A stretch of DNA of 64,000 nucleotides from Datisca glomerata (Eukaryota > Streptophyta > Magnoliopsida > Cucurbitales > Datiscaceae): assembly GCA_003255025.1 (NCBI GenBank), contig QANY01011336.1, positions 2,449,311 to 2,513,310 of the forward strand, in the 5' to 3' direction. Below are positions 56,894-64,000 of this stretch, piece by piece. Both the position numbers and the translations under genes were made by a program. The notes beneath the pieces were generated by a model, which was not told where the DNA came from, did not search any database, and saw only the letters and a program-made list of their open reading frames with translations. Every line of letters starts with the position of its first letter. The first letter of the stretch is position 1.

Positions 56894-59627
56894 ATGTCTA
56901 AAGGAAAGCATAAAGTTACAAAGGAAACATTGAGTGTTACGACGCAACCAAGTTCGAGCTCGAGCGTTTCAAGCAAACAAGATGTAAGTTTTTCTTTAAA
57001 GATTTTGAGTTTTAGTGTTATATCATTAAAACACCTAATATATACTTTATTTGTTCTGTGAATTGGGTGTTTTTTATGTGATGATTATACAAATGTATGG
57101 TTGTTGGTAGAAATATATGTCTTAGATGGAAAACTACCATGTTTTCATGAGTGCCCATAAAGTGTGTGACGAAATGTCATAATAAATTATACGGTATATT
57201 TTTTTCATTGTCCGTAAGGTATTTGATAAAATGTCATATTGAGGTTTATACTATATTTATATTGTTAAAACACCAAATAGATACTTGAATCATTTTGAAA
57301 ACTGAGTGTTTTTTATTTGATGCTTCTAGAAATGTATGATTATTGGTAGCGATATATGTTTTGGATGAAAAAATATAGTGTATGTTTATTGCCCGTAAGA
57401 TGTTCGAGGAAACGTCACAATAGGGATTTTATTACATTTTCTACACACACCTTTTTTACTGAGTCATACTTGCATTTTGGATTCTTAGGCTGAGTTCTAT
57501 GATCTTGGTATTTGTGGTTTTGGGAACACTACACTAGTAGCTTAATGGTACAATAGGCTTCCTAAAAATGTGAGAAGGAATTTTGATGCTTCTGGGTTTA
57601 GTTATTTTATAAGTATATTGAAAAGGGGGCAGATGGATCGCATCCTATTGAAAATTCTAGCCCATAAATTGTGGGATACAACCCACACCTTTCATATAGA
57701 CGAAGTGGGTGAAATGACATTGACCCCATTGGACTTTGCTGCGATAACTGGCCTGAAAGTCGACGGTCGACAACTAGAATATGATTTTGAACTCTACAAG
57801 AACAAGAAGGCTTTGAAAAAGCTAGTTGGCAAACTGTTGTCGGAGGTTGGAGGAAAAACAGTTAGTTATCAACGGATATTTGATAATTATGTTAGGTACG
57901 AGTGTACCACTCCTAAGCAGGAGGACATTTTGATGAGAGCCTTTCTTCTAGTGCTCCTGGGTAGTACAATTTTTTGTGACAAGAGCAATAAAATTTATTT
58001 GTACTTCCTCTCGAGGCTACAGAAAATAGATGAGATACAGGAGTATAATTGGGGTGGTTCGACATTGTCCGTATTGTATTGCAATATGGACGTTTTATGC
58101 CGTGGTAAAAGTGCAAGGACATGGGGTTTTGGAGAGCATGAGAGGTATGGGCTTACAAATACTTTCCCTGTTTGACACCGAGCAGACCGTTGGGTGGTCC
58201 AGACACGTTCCTGAGATCAGCACGTTGGATAGACATTGAGTCAGGAACAAGGATGTTGGTCACTTCCAAAAAGAATTTCGTGTTAAACTTAGACATGTAA
58301 GGCCCAATGAGGTATGTTCTTTATTATATCAATTCTTATCTTGTCTCCCCCTGAGTATGAATAATGTTTTATTAACAAACTATTTATTTTTGAACTTACA
58401 GATCAATTGGAACCTTTAGGGTCAACGTACAAACTTGCCAGCCTATTGCATTGATAGTATACCTCCTACCACCATAAGAATTTTGCTGCAAGGACCTACT
58501 GGAAGAGCATAGTACTTGGGTGAGCGCATCTCACGGCAGAGTATGGGAACCGATGTGTCGTACATCCCATACAGACCCCCAAATTCAATGTTATGAGATC
58601 AACCATTCACCAGAGATGATATGCCTGGTGTTCTTGAAGGTTTCAGAGTGACACACTTTATCGTTGATGTAGATAGCGATGGCAAAGATACTTATGATGA
58701 ATTCTGAAAAAGGTGGTTGTCTTACAGCTATGATGAGGCATATTCATCTTCGCATGTGTTAAGTGTCTCTAAGTGGTTTTTAAATATATGAGATTACTCA
58801 TATTGTTATACAATGTAATTTTGTGATCTACTATGTATAGGTAGCAGCACCAGCAACCGCAATAGCCACAACATTACCAGGAGCATCAGGTCAGCTAGAG
58901 TGACCGTTGATGATATAAAAGTGACTGACATCCCACTACCATCGTAGCAGATTCAGTTACCACTCCTAGACAGTGGTAGTGAGTTGTTTGACATTCTAAA
59001 TGATGTTCCAGTCTGGGGTCTTCCATCTGCTGAAGTCGATTATGTGAGTTATGATGTTAATATTTATTATTTAGTCATTCAAGATCATATTAACGCATAA
59101 TTCATATAATGCAGGTGTCGGCGACATGCGAGGCAGGCATGATGTTTATGATCGGCGGTCTCAATGAGCTGTTATTCGAGAAAATTTTGAGCGCACGTGA
59201 GGTGATGATAAAGGCCAAAACATCATGAAAAAAAGGATAAGGAAATTGTAAACTTACGAACTTTCCCTATTTATTTTTTAGTTTGAAATCAAAATATACT
59301 GAATATGTACACTTGTAGGCGAAGTTGCAAAGACGCATGCACATGTATGAAACGCAAGCAAGCAAGTATGAGACTGATGATGATGAAGTTGATGAATATG
59401 ATGACAATGGTGAAGATTTAGTTAATGATGATGAAGACGACAATGATGATGACACCAATGAGGATACTGAATCAGAACGAGAACATGAAGGACGTATAAA
59501 GCATTCACATGGTGCTTTGTCGAAAAAGAGAAAAGTTGCACATGATGTTTTGTCAAAGTTGATATCCAATTTTTGTGGATATAAATATTTTGGATTCAAA
59601 GTTTGTTTGGATTTTAAATCTTTTTAG
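56894..59627 (+). pseudogene. plant mobile domain (MAIN-like) gene, six exons, decayed
   Basis: Exon 1 (56894-56983) encodes MSKGKHKVTKETLSVTTQPS and a Ser-rich end, then a gtaagt donor. Exon 2 (57489-58311) holds the plant mobile domain: WDTTHTFHIDEVGEMTLTPL, DFAAITGLKVDG, YLYFLSRLQKIDEI, EYNWGGSTLSVLYCNMDVL and CRGKSARTWGFGEHERY. Exon 3 (58402-~58757) continues with LPAYC, LLQGPTGRA then a stop, YLGER and SYIPYRPP. Exons 4 (58841-59043), 5 (59115-~59228) and 6 (59319-59627) encode a linker and an Asp/Glu-rich tail. In-frame stops lie at 57543, 58173, 58417, 58510, 58594 and 58705, and a base is missing near 58196. PMD proteins (MAIN, MAIL1 type) act in silencing and also occur inside transposons. 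Exon limits are my reading. The gene is non-functional as given. Confidence 0.75.
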
Positions 59628-60560
59628 ATTCTAAGTTTGTTTGGATTGGACACCAAGATTTTTTTATTCTAAATTTGTCAAAGTTGCATGACAAGTGTTT
59701 AACATATTATGGATATAAATATGCAATTAATATTGTGGGTTTTCTAATATTTATGGGGAGGATATGTTGAATCGTCGGTTAAAATTTGAAACTGGATTCT
59801 AAGTTTGTTTATTGTATCGTTGATTTTTAAACTTGATCCTAAACATTTTGTGCATAAGGATAACATTTACAAACCGTCAATCTATCCAATTAGATTCTAC
59901 GAAGAGTAGATTCGCCCCTTATGTTATGGCTCGTCTCACGCTTACAACCCGTTAATCTATCCAAATATTTTAAACTTCTAAATTTATTTTAAATTTTCCA
60001 TCTAGTTTTTTTAAGCATAATAGGGAGTATATGGACCAAACACCTGTTACAATGGCATTTTTGGCCTGATGGTCGCGCCCTAAATGCTTGACACAAAGGC
60101 GCTTTGGGCCCAAATGCAACCAGAAGGCCCCAAATGCCATTCATGACAGGTGATTGGCTGGTCATGAATGGCGTTTGGGGCATGTTGGTCGCGTTTGGGA
60201 ACCAAACGCTGGTAAGTATGGTGGTTTGGGCCCAAAAGTGACCAGCAGGCCCCAAACGCTTGTCGTTATAGGCGATTGACCTGACCAATAGGCATTAGGG
60301 CTTCCAAAGTAGCGTTTGGGTCCTAATCGCCTAGTTTGACTTTCTTTTATTAGTGGGTGGTGTCTAGTGGTTGTACAATTAATAATAATAATTACTCTTC
60401 ATAAACCATCCTTAAAAAGCATATATTCACTCAACTAAACACATTCTCACTAATTTTCAAGTGCTCTAAACTTTAATTACACTTGCTCCTTCATTTTCTT
60501 TGTTTGGATTATCTAATTTTCATCTCCAACTAAGTGATCTGCTACACCGAAAAAGGTAAT
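59628..60560. other. intergenic block between PMD and transposase, with inverted repeats
   Basis: No gene. 60030-60345 is a GC-richer block of repeated words (gcgtttgggg, ggcccaaa, ggcgattg). Inside it 60128-60147 (ccccaaatgccattcatgac) and 60161-60180 form a hairpin with 20 bp arms, one mismatch and a 13 bp loop. The minus-strand open frame 59989-60288 is made of this repeat and is not a gene. Confidence 0.6.
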
Positions 60561-60564
60561 GTTT

Positions 60565-60735
60565 GTTTAGTTTTCTTTATTTTTTTAACATTAAGCATAT
60601 TCAAAGATGAGTCATCCTGATGTTTAGTTTTCTATAATTTTTTTAAGATTAAGCATATTCAAAGATGAGTCATCCTGATGTTTAGTTTTCTATAATTTTT
60701 TTAAGATTAAGCATCTTCAAAGATGAGTCATCATG
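60565..60735 (+). repeat. 58 bp tandem repeat before the transposase start
   Basis: The segment caaagatgagtcatcctgat recurs at 58 bp spacing (gatga at 60606, 60664 and 60722). The last unit contains the atg at 60723 that I take as the transposase start, so each unit carries a start-like atgagtcat. Confidence 0.9.
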
Positions 60736-63121
60736 AAATATCCATAAACCCGAGTGAGACGAGTACACGACCGGGTTCATCCACATTAGCAAACTTGAGA
60801 AATGAAGATGTCATTGGTGAAAAATTTGATATGTTATAAGAGGCCGAAGATTTCTACTATACTTACGCAGCCGATGTGGGGTTCAGTGTACGGAAAGATG
60901 ATAAAGGCAAGAACAGAGAGGCAGAAACTGTGCTACGGAGATGGGTTTACTCAAAAGAAGGAATTCAGAAGAAAAAAATATATGGGAAGAGAAGACACGA
61001 ATCGAGAACTGAGAGGCTTGATAAGGGTGGATTGCCGTGCTTGTTTTAGGGTGAACTTGGATAAGAATACAAAAAAATGGGTCGTTAAAGATTTTGAAGC
61101 TAAGTATAACCATCCCACCGCCTCATCACATGACGTGCCCTTTCTTCGATCTAATAGAGCAGTGAATGAAGCGGACATGGCTCAAGCAACATAATTGTAC
61201 AATGTTGGTGTAAGGCTAATCCAAGTGTTTGATTACATGGTCAACCAATAAGGTGTTTATGAAAAGGTGGGTTTGTTACAGACGGTTCTCTACAATAAGA
61301 TGGAGAAGCAACGAAAAGCGCAGGTAATCGAAACTGATTCAGAAGCAACAATTGCTTTTTTACTGTAAAATTGGAGATGGATCTAGATATGTATTGCAAA
61401 TACAACATTGACACGAATAATCATCTAGTGAATTTGTTCTGGGCAGAATAAACGTGCCAAGTTGACTATCACTATTTTGATGATGCATTGGCATTCGATA
61501 TGACCTACAGGACGAATGCATACAAGAAACCGCTCATGATTTTCCTTGGCATGAACAATCACTACAAGACCATGATATTTGGTTGTGCATTATTGGTTTA
61601 TGAGACTATGGAAACCTATCAATGGGTGTTGATGACTTTCTCGGATGCCATAAAAGACAAGATGACTCAATCAGTCATTATAGATGGCAATAAGGCAATG
61701 CTTAAAGCAATCAAGACGGTCCTCCCCAATTGCAATCATCGACTTTGTGCATGGCATTTCGAATGAAATTCCCAATAAAACGTGCCTAACCCAAATTTTC
61801 TACAGGCATTCAAAAGAGCCATGTTTGACATACTTAGTGAATGAGAGTTCGAAGAGGAATGGCATCGTTTGATAGAGTCCTTCAACCTCAGGCAAAATAA
61901 ATGGGTACAATGGATGTATGCGAAGTGTGAGTTTTGGATAGATGCCTTCCAACACGGAAAATTCTTTGCTTTCATGAGAAAGGCGTAGCGAATGAAGCTA
62001 TGAACGCGTATATCTACTGATTCGTTGAACGTTGATCTAAACTATTTGAATTCATGCTACAATTCAATCAGGCATTGGCACGTATTTGACACAAGGAGAG
62101 GTTGGACGATTTCAAGTTGGCAAATGAAACGCATGTGCTTTAGATTTACTTGTGTGCGTTAGAGCAACATGCGACAAATGTGCTCACAAAAAAATTGTTT
62201 AAACGTGTGCTTAAGGAGATCATGGGTGAAGCATCATTTATAGTTTGTGCTCTGACAAATGATAGGGAGGGTCAAAATTATTCGTTGGTTGAGTTTGGGG
62301 TGCCGAATGACTCATACATAGTGACACGAGACCAAAAACTTGAGTCGCTCAAGTGCAGTTGTGGCAAGTTTGAATTAGTGGGGGTACCATGTCATCATAT
62401 GTTTACTATTATGGAAGCATGACATATGCAACAGATCCCAAACATGTGCATACTAGACCGATGGCGGATCACTGTGAAGAGTAATATACTACCAACTGGG
62501 TCAAGCCATTTTCATCTGGCTACATATGAGACAGTATTGCTTCAGTACAATTCGATCTAACTAGCTTCCAAAAGACTTGCTCACTTTACATCAAAGTTAA
62601 ATTAATGGTCGACTCAAGCCAAAATGGAGGTTGGGATGCCTCGTGCAAAATATGAGACCTTGTGGAATGAGAATGTTGCCAATGAACATGATGTGAAGCA
62701 CAGGGATGGTGTAGAGATTAAAATAGGCCTCGTTGAAGACCCGGTAATTGTGAAGATGAAAGGCAGTCAATGTGCTAGCTCGAGTTAAGCACGATCGACC
62801 ACCCGTCGACGTGGCCATTGTAAGAACATTGGACATACCAAACAGACATGTCCAGAATTATCGAGTGATGTGCTTGCCATGATGCCGGACGACAATAATG
62901 ATGATCTAACACTATCTAACGTGCAAGGTGCACACGCGACAGGGGTCTCCGGACAAGGTGCATCCCCATTCAATGTGCAAAGTGCGTACACATTCAATGT
63001 GGAAGGTGCGTACCCATTCGACCCATTTGCATACCCACCACCATTCAACACACAAGGTGGGTACCCTATGTACAACACAAACATCCCATTATGGTATAAT
63101 TATCAGTATCCCCCGCCGTAA
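60723..63121 (+). pseudogene. FAR1/MULE-type transposase, degenerate
   Basis: From atg 60723 the frame reads MSHHEISINPSETSTRPGSS, a stop, then the FAR1 DNA-binding domain (EAEDFYYTYAADVGFSVRKD; after a frameshift in an A-run near 60970, RVDCRACFRVNL and WVVKDFEAKYNHP). The MULE transposase domain is 61488-61766: FDMTYRTNAYKKPLMIFLG with the first Asp, VIIDGNKAM with the second, and CNHRLCAWHFE with the Glu. 62150-62422 ends with a SWIM finger, CSCGKFELVGVPCHH. A final zinc knuckle (CKNIGHTKQTC, about 62815-62850) precedes a Pro/Tyr/Phe-rich tail ending at 63121. Size and order fit FAR1/FRS-like Mutator transposases. Multiple stops and shifts make it inactive. No terminal inverted repeats were identified. 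The PMD gene lies 1.1 kb upstream on the same strand. Confidence 0.85.
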
Positions 63122-63400
63122 TAAATGTACATTTTTTTCATTTGATTTCATAGTTTTTTTGTGAATGTTAATATACGAATATTTATAAACCTGCTTATTT
63201 ATAACAATAAACAATAATTCTGTAACATCTATTTATCATCACTGTACAAAATTTGTTTATCATCCTTGTACACAAATAACTAATAAAAATCTATTTATCT
63301 TCACTATACACAATAATCATAAACAAAAGATGACATTATAATGTCTCATTGGAGGGATGCTCAGCCAAGACAGGCCTATGATCCTAATTCTATCCAAAAC

Positions 63401-63573
63401 TCACCCATTTTCCATTTCTGAGAAATTCGATGAGCTAGAGGTTATTGAAGAAGACAAGAAATAAATTTTAAAACTTAAAATGATATCCCTCTTCAAAATT
63501 TATTGCACCGTCGTTATTGTCTTCTTCAATAATCTCTAGCTCACCGAATTTCTCAGAAATGGCAAATGGGCGA
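63401..63573. repeat. long near-perfect hairpin (57 bp arms)
   Basis: The left arm 63401-63457 and right arm 63517-63573 are reverse complements with 4 mismatches in 57 bases, around a 59 bp loop. Weaker complementarity extends about 20 bp farther out on both sides. It could be a MITE, a recent inverted duplication or a small-RNA precursor. The sequence alone does not decide. Confidence 0.8.
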
Positions 63574-64000
63574 GTGTTTGAACAAGAATATCAAAAAATA
63601 GGACAAGATAATGTAATACGATATTATATATCCCTTCATTTTTTCCTCTTCTAAAGCTTTTGCTTTAAAATAGGACTCGTCTTTAGTGGTAGCCGGGTCT
63701 CCAATGAGTTCGTATTACAAAATCGGTCAACGATATCATGTAACGTATCATACGAGATGTTCCAATGATGGTTGGTGATCTTCAACAAAATATTACACTG
63801 AAGATCGTGCGATTTATACTCCTGTAAAAATATTCCCAATATTCAACAAACTATTATACACCTCAACATATTCAACAGCGACAGTCATAAACGAGCAAAT
63901 CTAGAACAATTAGAAAATTCCCAATTATATAACTAAAAGAACCCTAACTCCAAACTAAAACAAAACAGAAAACGGAAGTGTAAGGTTTGAACATTCACCA
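63574..64000. other. no supported gene
   Basis: The only open frame of note is 63651-63839 on the minus strand (62 codons, SYDTLHDIVDRFCNTNSLE). It has no recognised domain. It could be an exon of a gene continuing past the window, but I cannot support that. Confidence 0.3.

Noticed and set aside
59989..60288. 99-codon open frame on the minus strand
   Set aside because: It is made entirely of the gcgtttgggg-type repeat block and hairpin, with no domain and no coding context.

Overview
This window looks like a gene-poor, transposon-dense intergenic region of a flowering-plant nuclear genome, probably a eudicot. It is strongly AT-rich. It holds plant Ty1/copia and Ty3/gypsy (Tat-lineage) retrotransposons, an L1-type LINE with an endonuclease domain, a CACTA terminus, and a FAR1-like MULE transposase beside a plant mobile domain (PMD) gene. 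Plant introns are also recognisable (GTAAGT donor, pyrimidine-rich acceptors). I cannot name the species. No intact single-copy host gene was found. Every protein-coding unit I recognise is broken by stop codons, frameshifts or truncation.

Layout. 1-3640: a kelch-propeller pseudogene and remnants of a multi-exon gene I do not recognise. 3640-13027: copia element A on the minus strand with two ~1.87 kb LTRs, plus a stray scrap of its own leader outside the 3' LTR. 13028-15780: a foldback element with a ~225 bp higher-order repeat core, then an orphan CACTA end. 17110-19739: a Tat-type solo LTR with a perfect 5 bp target-site duplication. 21290-24610: a LINE on the minus strand whose 3' half is missing and which contains a suspected assembly join at an N (22737). 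25113-28640: a 1.9 kb tandem duplication. 28731-32328: a second copy of the kelch/unrecognised-gene block, followed by part of it again in inverted orientation.

32329-34600 is a repeat-rich block ending in a gypsy-like LTR terminus. 35180-51384 is copia element B (minus), split by the insertion of copia element C (plus, 38692-49854), which itself carries a Ty3/gypsy Tat pol fragment in its leader. 51385-54902 is copia element D (minus), interrupted by a plus-strand copia LTR and RT fragment (E). 54903-56600 is a minisatellite and short-repeat region. 56894-59627 is a six-exon PMD (MAIN-like) pseudogene. 60723-63121 is a degenerate FAR1/MULE transposase with SWIM and zinc-knuckle motifs, followed at 63401-63573 by a long near-perfect hairpin.

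The pieces fit together as layers of nested and recombined mobile DNA rather than as a pathway. A and C are the same copia family. C lies inside B, E lies inside D, and D sits at the edge of B. Many premature stops fall at Trp codons (TGG to TGA or TAG). For several of these a homologue inside this window still has TGG, which fits G:C to A:T decay of methylated transposon DNA.
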